This document shows positions 8,628 through 15,969 of a stretch of 20,231 nucleotides of DNA, one piece after another. Numbering within the stretch: position 1 is the stretch's first letter; the number at the start of each line of letters is the position of its first letter. A model generated the notes under the pieces. It searched no databases and was not told where the DNA came from. It saw only the letters and a list, made by a program, of their open reading frames with translations. The translations under genes were made by a program, and so were the position numbers. The stretch spans positions 1 through 20,231 of the forward strand of contig UQEF01000053.1 of assembly GCA_900540045.1 (NCBI GenBank). Direction: 5' to 3'. The stretch comes from an uncultured Eubacteriales bacterium (GTDB taxonomy: Bacteria > Bacillota > Clostridia > Christensenellales > Aristaeellaceae).

Positions 8628-9683
8628 TTACCGCACGCCAAAGCGATAGATGGTCAGGGTATCGTAGGTATCCTGCGGCCTGAGCACGACGCTGGGGAAA
8701 TGCGGATGATGAATGGCATCCGGATAGTGCTGCGTTTCCAGGCACACGCCGGCATATGGGCCGTAATGCACACCATTCTTGCCATCGTTGTCCAGATGGT
8801 TGCCTGTATAGCACTGCACGCCCGGCTGATCGGTGATCACGTCCATGACGCGGCCGGTCTTGGGGGAATAGAGCGTGGCAATCACCTTGGTTTCACGGTC
8901 GCGGCCCGCGCAGAAGTTGAAGTCCACGCCTTTTGCCATGGTCATGCCGGGGCATTCGGGCATTTTGTCCAGCACATCCCCGATGCGGGTGGGAGAGGTA
9001 AAGTTGTAGGGCACCTCGCTGACCGGCAGCAGCCGCCCGGTAGGGATCAGGCCCTCGCCCACCTCGGTGACCAGATCGGCATTGATTTGCATCTCCAGGT
9101 CGCGCACGCTCCCGCTGGCATGGCCGTCCAGGTTGAAATAGGCGTGATTGGTCAGGCTGCACAGGGTAGTCTTGTCGGTGCCGGCCTGATAGTGGATGCC
9201 CAGCTCGTTGTGGTCGGTGAAGGTATAGATCACCTTTACTTTCAGCGTACCGGGGAAGCCCTGGTCGCCATCCTGGCTGGTCAGCGTCAGCTCCAGCGCG
9301 TCGCCGCCCTCCGCCAGGACCGGCCTTGCCTGCCACATGCGCAGGCCGAAGCCCATGCCGCCGTGCAGACAGTTGCCGTTGTTGTTTTTGGGCAGCGTAT
9401 AGGTCCGGCCCTCCAGCTCGAAGGACGCGCCGCGGATGCGGTTGCCCACCCGGCCGATGAGCATGCCCATGCTGCCGCTGCGGTCCCGTGCATACACATC
9501 GATGTCGTCAAAGCTCAGGTTTACATCGTCCAGCTTTCCGTCCCGGTCCGGAACCAGAATGCGCGTGACGATTCCGCCAAAATCCAGCATGGATACGCTG
9601 GCCCCGTCCCGGTTGGTCATGGTATATTCCGTTACCTTCTCGCCGTCGGGCGTGACGCCGAACGGGTGCTGTGAAATGCTCAT
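8628..9683 (-). CDS. galM: aldose 1-epimerase (galactose mutarotase)
   Basis: A 351-residue enzyme that interconverts alpha and beta anomers of galactose, glucose and related sugars, feeding the Leloir pathway. Catalytic and substrate residues are visible: NCLHGG with H107, TNHAYFNL with H180 (the general acid) and VCLETQHYPDA with E316 (the base). GRVGNRI at 77-83 is also typical. Length is normal. The start was set at ATG 9683, preceded by AAAAGGAGG with 8 bases spacing. A frame open to 9746 lacks a ribosome-binding site, and its first codons overlap the -10 box. It leads the three-gene unit. No galK, galT or galE is in the window, so the physiological sugar is not defined. Confidence 0.95.
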   Translation of the reverse strand: MSISQHPFGVTPDGEKVTEYTMTNRDGASVSMLDFGGIVTRILVPDRDGKLDDVNLSFDDIDVYARDRSGSMGMLIGRVGNRIRGASFELEGRTYTLPKNNNGNCLHGGMGFGLRMWQARPVLAEGGDALELTLTSQDGDQGFPGTLKVKVIYTFTDHNELGIHYQAGTDKTTLCSLTNHAYFNLDGHASGSVRDLEMQINADLVTEVGEGLIPTGRLLPVSEVPYNFTSPTRIGDVLDKMPECPGMTMAKGVDFNFCAGRDRETKVIATLYSPKTGRVMDVITDQPGVQCYTGNHLDNDGKNGVHYGPYAGVCLETQHYPDAIHHPHFPSVVLRPQDTYDTLTIYRFGVR

Positions 9684-9734
9684 GAAAGGAGCCTCCTTTT
9701 GTTGATTCATCTCTGCCGGGTCCCAGATATCCTC

Positions 9735-9763
9735 ATTGTAGCCCATCTGCCACAGAGGGTCAA
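9735..9763 (-). promoter_or_regulatory. sigma-A promoter for the galM unit
   Basis: On the minus strand, TTGACC (9758-9763), a 17-base spacer and TACAAT (9735-9740), in the 96-base gap after the MmcQ gene. It makes galM the start of its own transcript. Confidence 0.72.
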
Positions 9764-9779
9764 GGACAAGCGCAACAAT

Positions 9780-10169
9780 TTACGTCCCGCCATCCATAAT
9801 TTCCATGCGCGCCCGGCGCGTCAGCCTGGCGAATACCAGGTCGTAGGACGCATCGCACAGGCGCAGGATGCGCTCTCGCTCCACCCCGCCGTCCAGACGG
9901 ATGGAAATCCAGGTGCGCTTGTCCGTATAGAAACCCGGCAGAATGTCCGGGCAGGCGGCGCGCAGCAGCTCGGATTCCAGCGGGTCGCATTTGAGCGTAA
10001 GCAGCGGATGCCCCGCATATTCCCTCGCATAAACAGGACCGGGAAGGCAGATGGCGGCGTAAAGCCTCTGCGCGATCCGATAGCGGTCCCAGCCCCACTC
10101 GGGCTTGTAATCCCAGACGGTTCCGGGTTTTTGGCGCAGGTATCCGTCCAGCCAGGCAAAATCGCTCAT
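9780..10169 (-). CDS. MmcQ/YjbR family protein
   Basis: A 129-residue protein with the full CyaY-like MmcQ/YjbR fold. The hallmarks are LTLKCDPLESELLR (57-70), ILPGFYTDKRTWISIRLDG (76-94) and the C-terminal DASYDLVFARL (106-116). Members are described as possible double-stranded DNA-binding or anion-binding proteins; the cellular role is not established. The N-terminus (VWDYKPEWGWDRYRI) is typical. AAGGGAGG precedes the ATG and a strong promoter lies at 10197-10225. It is probably transcribed alone, since galM has its own promoter, although read-through is possible because no terminator is evident between them. Confidence 0.88.
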   Translation of the reverse strand: MSDFAWLDGYLRQKPGTVWDYKPEWGWDRYRIAQRLYAAICLPGPVYAREYAGHPLLTLKCDPLESELLRAACPDILPGFYTDKRTWISIRLDGGVERERILRLCDASYDLVFARLTRRARMEIMDGGT

Positions 10170-10196
10170 GCTTTCTCCGCCTCCCTTGCTGCCGCC

Positions 10197-10225
10197 ATTA
10201 TAGCCGTAGGATGGAAAAAAGTCAA
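10197..10225 (-). promoter_or_regulatory. sigma-A promoter for the MmcQ/YjbR gene
   Basis: On the minus strand, TTGACT (10220-10225), a 17-base spacer and TATAAT (10197-10202), a near-consensus promoter 27 bases upstream of the ATG. Confidence 0.8.
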
Positions 10226-10324
10226 AGTCCCGCGCCTGTCCGTCCGCGCTCCAACCCCTTCGTCAATCGTTTTTGGTACGCTATCATAAGGACATCCGCA
10301 TAGGATACAAAGGAGGCCGCACTT

Positions 10325-11122
10325 ATGCGTCTTACGTTGGAATGTTACATCCTGCTGTTCTTCACGGGCGCCTTTCTGGGCTGGGTGATGGAGGTGGTCT
10401 GTAAGCTGATTCAGTTTGGCCGCTTCATCAACCGGGGATTCCTGATCGGCCCCTACTGCCCTATCTACGGCTTTGGGGCGGTGCTGGTCACGGCGCTGCT
10501 CACGCCGTTTTCCGCCAGCCCGCCGGCCGTGTTCGTGCTCGCCATGGCCGTGTGCGGCACGTTGGAATACCTCACCAGCTATGCCATGGAAAAACTGTTC
10601 CACGCCCGTTGGTGGGATTACAGCCACCGCCGCTTCAACCTCAACGGCCGCGTCTGCGCGGGCACGCTGATTCCCTTCGGACTGATGGGTCTTGGCATGG
10701 TATATGTGGCCCGGCCGGTGCTGTTCGGACTCTATCTGCGCCTGCCGCAGGCGTGGATGGACGGCCTGTGCCTGGGACTGTGTGCGCTGCTTTTGGGGGA
10801 TACCGTGCTTTCGGCCACCATCCTGGGCAAAATTCGCAAGACTGCGGAGCACTGCGAGGGCGACAGCACCGAAGCCCTCACCCAGAGCGTGCGCGAAGCG
10901 CTCATCCGACAGGGCATGCTGGCGCGCCGCGCGCTTCGCGCCTTCCCCTACGCACGGCTGTATAACCGCCGTCTGCTGGCGGATATCAGGGCCAGGCGGG
11001 CTCAGCTTTCCCGCGATCTCAAAGCCCGGCGTCAGGCGTTTCGCGATGATCTGGACCGCCGGGAAGCCCGCCTGCGCGAAGAGCTTGAAACCCTGCGCAA
11101 CCAGCGCCGCCATGGCGCATAA
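10325..11122 (+). CDS. CmpB-type (putative ABC-transporter type IV) membrane protein
   Basis: A 265-residue membrane protein matching the ABC_trans_CmpB family. The signatures are GAFLGWVMEV near the N-terminus, FINRGFLIGPYCPIYGFGA (34-52), EYLTSYAMEKLF (81-92) and ARWWDYSHRRFNLNGRVC (94-111). About five membrane helices lie at 7-27, 46-60, 68-85, 112-138 and 147-168. The tail (about 170-265) is cytoplasmic and arginine-rich, with heptad-like charged repeats that may form a coiled coil. The family name implies a transporter, but no ATPase or binding-protein gene is adjacent, and the function is unproven. AAAGGAGG (10309-10316) is 8 bases before the ATG. A weak -10 (TATCAT, 10282-10287) lies upstream without a good -35. 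Confidence 0.85.
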   Translation: MRLTLECYILLFFTGAFLGWVMEVVCKLIQFGRFINRGFLIGPYCPIYGFGAVLVTALLTPFSASPPAVFVLAMAVCGTLEYLTSYAMEKLFHARWWDYSHRRFNLNGRVCAGTLIPFGLMGLGMVYVARPVLFGLYLRLPQAWMDGLCLGLCALLLGDTVLSATILGKIRKTAEHCEGDSTEALTQSVREALIRQGMLARRALRAFPYARLYNRRLLADIRARRAQLSRDLKARRQAFRDDLDRREARLREELETLRNQRRHGA

Positions 11123-11191
11123 CCCCGGCACCGGGCAATGGGCCTTTCAGGCGCATCTATATTTTCCACAAAAGAAAATTCGTTTTTCCTC

Positions 11192-11220
11192 TTGCAATTC
11201 CCGCTGATTTGGTGTATAAC
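11192..11220 (+). promoter_or_regulatory. sigma-A promoter for serC-serA
   Basis: TTGCAA (11192-11197), a 17-base spacer and TATAAC (11215-11220). Transcription would start near 11227, giving a leader of about 85 bases. I see no T-box or terminator/antiterminator pair in it. Confidence 0.72.
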
Positions 11221-11310
11221 AGACCCAACCGGTCAAAATATCGCCAATAGGGCAAAAAACGTCCCACTAGACCGAAAGCCCGGCAAATCAAACAGGGAGG
11301 ATGCTATCAC

Positions 11311-12387
11311 ATGGAGGAACGCGTATATAATTTTTCCGCAGGTCCCGCGATGATCGCCGAAAGCGTGCTCAAAAAGGCTGCTGATGAACTGGTTTGTTAT
11401 CCCGGACGCGGCATGAGCGTGATGGAGATGAGCCACCGCAGCGGCATGTACATCGAAATCTTCGACCGCACCAAAGCGCTCCTCAAGGAGCTGATGAATG
11501 TGCCGGACGATTATGAAATCCTGTTTTTGCAGGGCGGCGCGACGCTTCAGTTCAGCGCCGTACCGCTGAACCTGCTCTCCACCGGCAAGGCCGATTATGT
11601 GGACAGCGGCAACTTTGCCCACCTGGCCGCCGAGGAAGCCAAGAAATACGCGGACGTGCACATTGCCGCTTCCTCCCGTGAGGATACCTACACCTATGTG
11701 CCCGATACCTTCGACTGGCGCCCGGACGCGGACTACGCCTACATCACCACCAACAATACCATCTACGGCACCCGCTATACCGCTATCCCCGATACCGGCA
11801 ATGTGCCGCTGGTGGCCGACATGAGCTCCAACATCCTCTCCGAGCCCTTCGACGTGACGAAGTTCGGCGTGATCTTCGCCGGCGCGCAGAAGAACATCGG
11901 CCCCGCGGGCCTGTGCATCGTGATCGTGCGCCGCGACCTGATGGGACATGAGGACCCCAAATGTCCCAAGCTGATGAGCTGGGCGCTGGAAAGCAAGAAC
12001 GACAGCATGCTCAACACCCCCAACACGTATGGCATCTACATGGCGGGCCTGGGCTTTGAGTGGCTCAAGGGCCTGGGCGGCGTTAACGCCATCTATGAGC
12101 AGAACAAGTACAAAGCGGGGCTTCTCTACGACTTCCTGGACCAGAGCGCGCTGTTCAAGGCGCCCGCTCGCAGGGACTGCCGCTCGCTGATGAACGTGAC
12201 CTTTGTCACCGGCGACGCCGACAAGGACGCGGCCTTCGTCAAGTATGCCGCCAAGAACGGCCTGGTCAACCTCAAGGGCCACCGCAGCGTGGGCGGCATG
12301 CGCGCCAGCATCTACAACGCCATGCCGGTAGAGGGCGTGAAGAAGCTGGTCGAAGTGATGAAGGCCTTTGAGAAGGAGAATGCATGA
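11311..12387 (+). CDS. serC: phosphoserine aminotransferase
   Basis: A 358-residue PLP enzyme that converts 3-phosphohydroxypyruvate and glutamate to phosphoserine and 2-oxoglutarate, the second step of serine synthesis. The N-terminus YNFSAGPAM, the segment VMEMSHRSGMY (38-48), LQGGATLQF (73-81) and FAGAQKNIGPAG with the PLP lysine K194 identify SerC. VADMSSNIL (168-176) carries the PLP-binding aspartate. GGGAGG lies 10 bases before the ATG. The gene ends in an ATGA overlap with serA, so the two form an operon and serA is translationally coupled. The first and second steps of the pathway are thus encoded together; the phosphatase (SerB) is not in the window. Confidence 0.97.
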   Translation: MEERVYNFSAGPAMIAESVLKKAADELVCYPGRGMSVMEMSHRSGMYIEIFDRTKALLKELMNVPDDYEILFLQGGATLQFSAVPLNLLSTGKADYVDSGNFAHLAAEEAKKYADVHIAASSREDTYTYVPDTFDWRPDADYAYITTNNTIYGTRYTAIPDTGNVPLVADMSSNILSEPFDVTKFGVIFAGAQKNIGPAGLCIVIVRRDLMGHEDPKCPKLMSWALESKNDSMLNTPNTYGIYMAGLGFEWLKGLGGVNAIYEQNKYKAGLLYDFLDQSALFKAPARRDCRSLMNVTFVTGDADKDAAFVKYAAKNGLVNLKGHRSVGGMRASIYNAMPVEGVKKLVEVMKAFEKENA

Positions 12388-13562
12388 TGTATAAGATTCA
12401 GACGCTCAACAATATTTCCGACGTCATCCATCAGAGCCTGACCGCCGAGCGCTATCTCATTGCCAAGGAGGAGCCCGTGCCGGACGGCATTCTGGTTCGC
12501 TCCGCCTCCATGCATGACATGGACCTGCCCGAGAGCCTCCTGGCCATCGCGCGCGCGGGCGCGGGCACCAACAACATCCCCATCGACGAGTGCACCAGGC
12601 GCGGCATCGTGGTCTTCAACACCCCCGGCGCCAACGCCAACGCCGTGGCCGAGCTGGTCATCTGCGGCCTGATGCTGGGCAGCCGCAACGTGGCCGGCGG
12701 CATCGACTGGGCGCGCACTCTGGACGGACAGGGCGCGGAGGTCGCCAAGCTGGTGGAAAAGGGCAAGGCCCAGTTCGCCGGGCCCGAAGTCCGCGGAAAG
12801 ACGCTGGGCGTGATCGGTCTGGGCGCCATCGGCGCCATCGTGGCCAACGCCGCCGCGCAGGGCCTGGGCATGAACGTCATCGGTTACGACCCCTTCATCA
12901 GCGTGGAAAGCGCCTGGTCGCTCAGCCGCGCCATCAAGCGTTCCTCCTCCGTGGATGAGATCTACCGCACCGCGGATTACATCACCGTGCACGTACCCCT
13001 CACCGACGCTACCCGCGGCATGCTCGGCGAAAGCGCAATCGCCCAGATGAAAGACGGCGTGCACCTGCTCAACTTCAGCCGCGCCGAGCTCGCCGACGCC
13101 GAATCGCTGGCCGCCGCGCTGGAAAGCGGCAAGGTTGCCAGCTATGTGACCGACTTCCCCACCCAGGACGTGCTCAGGATGAAGAATGCAGTCGCCATTC
13201 CGCACCTGGGCGCCTCCACGCCCGAAAGCGAGGTCAACTGCGCCGACATGGCCGCCCGCGAGCTGCGCGACTATCTGGAGGATGGCCAGATCCGCAATTC
13301 CGTCAATTTCCCGGAGATCCTCCTGGGCCACAGCGAGGGCGTGCGCGTGCTCATCATCCACGAAAACGAACCCGGCATGGTGTCCGCCATCTCCGCCGCC
13401 ATCGGCGCGCGCAAGATCAACATCAACAACATGCTCAACAAAAGCCGCCGCGACATGGCCGTGACCGTGCTGGAACTGGACCGCGAGCCCGACGACATGC
13501 TTCAGACCCAGCTTAAAGCCCTTCCCGGCGTCATTCGCCTGCGGCTGCCGGCACGGGGCTGA
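12384..13562 (+). CDS. serA: D-3-phosphoglycerate dehydrogenase, short form with ACT domain
   Basis: A 392-residue NAD-dependent dehydrogenase that oxidises 3-phosphoglycerate, the first step of serine synthesis. The Rossmann motif is GLGAIG (145-150). R233 sits in NFSRAEL and the catalytic histidine is H274 in IPHLGAST. The usual catalytic Glu position looks like Q261 in TDFPTQD, with a shortened loop before His; this TDFP form appears to be a lineage feature. A C-terminal ACT domain (about 321-392) suggests allosteric control, probably by serine. There is no intervening ASB domain, so this is the short form. The start overlaps the serC stop (ATGA). A second ATG directly follows and has better spacing (8 bases) from AAGGAG, so the protein may begin one residue later. 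Confidence 0.94.
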   Translation: MMYKIQTLNNISDVIHQSLTAERYLIAKEEPVPDGILVRSASMHDMDLPESLLAIARAGAGTNNIPIDECTRRGIVVFNTPGANANAVAELVICGLMLGSRNVAGGIDWARTLDGQGAEVAKLVEKGKAQFAGPEVRGKTLGVIGLGAIGAIVANAAAQGLGMNVIGYDPFISVESAWSLSRAIKRSSSVDEIYRTADYITVHVPLTDATRGMLGESAIAQMKDGVHLLNFSRAELADAESLAAALESGKVASYVTDFPTQDVLRMKNAVAIPHLGASTPESEVNCADMAARELRDYLEDGQIRNSVNFPEILLGHSEGVRVLIIHENEPGMVSAISAAIGARKININNMLNKSRRDMAVTVLELDREPDDMLQTQLKALPGVIRLRLPARG

Positions 13563-13589
13563 AGCACGCGCCACTTCCCACAAAATCAT

Positions 13590-13629
13590 AAGGAAGAAAA
13601 CCCGTTTCATCTGGTTTTCTTCCTTTTTT
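13590..13629 (+). terminator. intrinsic terminator after serA
   Basis: A perfect 13-bp stem, AAGGAAGAAAACC (13590-13602) with GGTTTTCTTCCTT (13613-13625), a 10-base loop and a run of T ending at 13629. It separates the serC-serA and arg operons. Confidence 0.85.
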
Positions 13630-13685
13630 GTGGTCTCCTCACAAAAGATGTGCCGCGGATTCTCCAAAAAAATGCTTTTGACCCC

Positions 13686-13714
13686 TTGACAAGCACCTGC
13701 ATAATATGCATAAT
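13686..13714 (+). promoter_or_regulatory. sigma-A promoter for the arg operon
   Basis: Consensus TTGACA (13686-13691), a 17-base spacer and CATAAT (13709-13714). The start site would be near 13721, about 25 bases before argG. Confidence 0.82.
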
Positions 13715-13733
13715 ACATGCATAAACATTCAAG
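13698..13733 (+). promoter_or_regulatory. tandem ARG-box-like operators (ArgR/AhrC type)
   Basis: TGCATAAT/A repeats occur at 13698, 13707 and 13718 and form overlapping palindromes. The best box, CATGCATAAACATTCAAG (13716-13733), matches the recalled Bacillus AhrC consensus CATGAATAAAAATKCAAK at all but two positions. TGCATAATATGCA (13698-13710) is a 13-base palindrome on the spacer and -10. Binding of arginine-loaded repressor here would cover the -10, start site and the edge of the ribosome-binding site. Confidence 0.7.
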
Positions 13734-13745
13734 GAGGCAATTGCT

Positions 13746-14981
13746 ATGGCACCCAAGGCCAAGAAGGATATTAAAAAAGTTGTGCTCGCATATTCCGGCG
13801 GGCTGGACACCTCCATCATCATCCCCTGGCTCAAGGAGAACTATAACAACTGCGAAGTGATCGCCGTCTCCGGCGACGTAGGCCAGGGCACGGAGCTGGA
13901 CGGACTGGAGGAAAAAGCCCTCAAAACCGGCGCCAGCAAGCTCTATGTGGAGGACCTGAAGAAAGAATTTATCACCGACTACATCTACCCCACCATGCAG
14001 ACGGGTGCGGTGTACGAGGGCGAATACCTGCTTGGCACCAGCTTTGCGCGGCCCATCATCGCCAAGCGCATCGTGGAGATCGCCAAAAAGGAGGGCGCGG
14101 ACGCCATTTGCCACGGCTGCACCGGCAAAGGCAATGACCAGGTCCGCTTCGAGCTGACCATCAAGGCCTTTGCGCCCGAGCTGACCATCATCGCCCCGTG
14201 GCGTGAGTGGGACATCAAGAGCCGTGAAGAGGAAATCGAGTATGCCGAAAAGCATAACGTTCCTCTCAAAATCAACCGCGAGACCAACTACTCCAAGGAC
14301 AAGAACCTCTGGCACCTGAGCCACGAGGGCCTGGACCTGGAGGACCCGGCCAACGAGCCGCAGTACAACAAGCCCGGCTTCCTGGAAATGGGCGTCAGCC
14401 CTGAGATGGCCCCCGATAAGCCCACCTATGTGACCCTTTCGTTTGAAAAGGGCATCCCCGTAGCGGTTGACGGAAAGCAGCTCGATCCCGTCGCCATGAT
14501 GGAATACCTCAACAAGCTGGGCGGCGAAAACGGCGTAGGCCTGTGCGACCTGGTGGAAAACCGCCTCGTGGGCATGAAGAGCCGCGGCGTGTACGAAACC
14601 CCCGGCGGCACCATCCTCTACCGCGCGCATCAGGTGCTGGAGACCCTCTGCCTGGACCGCGATACCCAGCACTACAAGGAGCTGGTCGCCAACCGCTATG
14701 CCGAGCTGGTTTACTTCGGCCAGTGGTTCACCCCGCTGCGTGAGGCGCTCGCCGCCTTTGTGACCGAAACGCAAAAGACCGTGACCGGCGAAGTCAAGCT
14801 CAAGCTCTACAAGGGCAACATCATCAATGCCGGCGTCACTTCTCCCTATTCGCTCTACAGCGAGGAGATCGCCACCTTCGGTGAGGACCATGTCTACGAT
14901 CAGAAGGACGCTGCCGGCTTCATCAACCTCTTTGGCCTGCCCATCGCCGCGCGGGCAATGCTTCTGAAGGGAAAGCTGTAA
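13746..14981 (+). CDS. argG: argininosuccinate synthase
   Basis: A 411-residue enzyme joining citrulline and aspartate with ATP to form argininosuccinate, the penultimate step of arginine synthesis. The ATP pyrophosphatase loop is AYSGGLDTS (15-23). [11 protein letters not shown] and [14 protein letters not shown] bind citrulline and aspartate, and APWREW and [17 protein letters not shown] are family hallmarks. AAGGAGG (13731-13737) is 8 bases from the ATG. It is the first gene of the arg operon, which is notable because argG is often paired with argH in Bacillota and no argH follows here. Its expression should be controlled directly by the ARG-box-like operators overlapping the promoter. The stop is 3 bases from argC. 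Confidence 0.97.
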   Translation: MAPKAKKDIKKVVLAYSGGLDTSIIIPWLKENYNNCEVIAVSGDVGQGTELDGLEEKALKTGASKLYVEDLKKEFITDYIYPTMQTGAVYEGEYLLGTSFARPIIAKRIVEIAKKEGADAICHGCTGKGNDQVRFELTIKAFAPELTIIAPWREWDIKSREEEIEYAEKHNVPLKINRETNYSKDKNLWHLSHEGLDLEDPANEPQYNKPGFLEMGVSPEMAPDKPTYVTLSFEKGIPVAVDGKQLDPVAMMEYLNKLGGENGVGLCDLVENRLVGMKSRGVYETPGGTILYRAHQVLETLCLDRDTQHYKELVANRYAELVYFGQWFTPLREALAAFVTETQKTVTGEVKLKLYKGNIINAGVTSPYSLYSEEIATFGEDHVYDQKDAAGFINLFGLPIAARAMLLKGKL

Positions 14982-14984
14982 GCC

Positions 14985-15917
14985 ATGTTCACCGTATTCA
15001 TTGACGGCGACCAGGGAACCACGGGGCTGCGGGTGCGGGAGCGCCTCGCCGGGCGGAAGGACATCACGCTTCTCTCTCTCCCGGAGGAAAAGCGCAAGGA
15101 CCTTGACGCCCGCGCCGCCATGGCCCGCCGGGCCGATGCTACCATCCTCTGCCTGCCCGACGCCGCCAGCCGCGAGCTGGTGGCCGCCCTGGGCGAGTCG
15201 GAAGGCGTGATTCTGGACGCCTCCACCGCCCACCGCACGGACCCGCGTTTTACCTACGGCTTTCCGGAACTGGGCGCGGCGCAGGCGCAGGCCGTGAAAA
15301 GCGCGCGGCGCATCGCCGTGCCGGGCTGCCACGCCAGCGGCTGCATCGCGCTGGTGAAGCCGCTCGTGGATGCCGGCCTGCTTCTGCCCGACGCGCCGCT
15401 GTCGCTTTTGTCGTTCACAGGCTATTCCGGCGGCGGCAAGCGCATGATCGCCGATTACGAGGCGCCGGACCGGCCCGCTGCCCTGCATGCGCCCCGGCCC
15501 TACGCCGTGGGCCAAAGTCACAAGCACCTTCCCGAAATCATGCATGTGTGCGGCCTTGCGCGGCCGCCGGTGTTCCAGCCGGTGGTAATGGACGTGTTCA
15601 GCGGCATGCTGGTCAGCCTCCCGCTCACGGAGGGTATCCTGTCCCGCAAGGCATCCATTGCCGAGGTCAGCGATTCCTACCGTGCGTTTTTCAAGGGCGC
15701 GGTGCTGGTGCACGTGCTGGAGGACAACCCCGAAGCCGTCATCGACAGCGTGGCCCTCAGCGGCAGCGACCGCATGGAGCTGTTTGTCACCGGCAACGAC
15801 AACCGCATGATCGCCTACGCGCGCTTTGACAACCTGGGCAAGGGCGCCTGCGGAGCGGCCATCGAATGTCTCAACCTGGTCCTGGGCGCGCCGCCCCTTA
15901 CGGGGCTGGCACTTTGA
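14985..15917 (+). CDS. argC: N-acetyl-gamma-glutamyl-phosphate reductase, short (type 2) form
   Basis: A 310-residue enzyme reducing N-acetylglutamyl phosphate to the semialdehyde with NADPH, the third step of arginine synthesis. The Rossmann start is FIDGDQGTTG (5-14), the active cysteine is C115 in VPGCHASGC, and FTGYSGGGK (144-152) and GQSHKHLPEI (176-185) complete the site. The length of about 310, rather than about 345, and the VFIDGDQGTTGL opening place it in the less common short form. AAGGGAAAG precedes the ATG and overlaps the end of argG, giving tight coupling with a 3-base gap. A terminator-like hairpin begins immediately after the stop, before argJ. Confidence 0.95.
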   Translation: MFTVFIDGDQGTTGLRVRERLAGRKDITLLSLPEEKRKDLDARAAMARRADATILCLPDAASRELVAALGESEGVILDASTAHRTDPRFTYGFPELGAAQAQAVKSARRIAVPGCHASGCIALVKPLVDAGLLLPDAPLSLLSFTGYSGGGKRMIADYEAPDRPAALHAPRPYAVGQSHKHLPEIMHVCGLARPPVFQPVVMDVFSGMLVSLPLTEGILSRKASIAEVSDSYRAFFKGAVLVHVLEDNPEAVIDSVALSGSDRMELFVTGNDNRMIAYARFDNLGKGACGAAIECLNLVLGAPPLTGLAL

Positions 15918-15945
15918 CGGGCGGGCTTTGTCCCGTCCGCTTTTT
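15918..15945 (+). terminator. terminator-like hairpin between argC and argJ
   Basis: CGGGCGGG (15918-15925) pairs with CCCGTCCG (15932-15939) over 8 bp with one G-U, a 6-base loop, then C and TTTTT (15941-15945). It has the form of an intrinsic terminator but lies inside the arg operon, in a 52-base gap. Confidence 0.5.
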
Positions 15946-15969
15946 AAGCAATCTGGAAGGGGGATCATC

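Noticed and set aside
7677..9674. Open plus-strand frame of about 665 codons.
   Set aside because: It is antisense to galM and DUF2804, with no ribosome-binding site and no recognisable domain.
11125..11136. Short CCCGG/CCGGG hairpin after the CmpB-type gene.
   Set aside because: The stem is too small and lacks a following T-run, so I do not call it a terminator.
11221..11310. Possible T-box or amino-acid riboswitch before serC.
   Set aside because: The leader is about 85 bases, with no T-box core sequence and no terminator/antiterminator pair.
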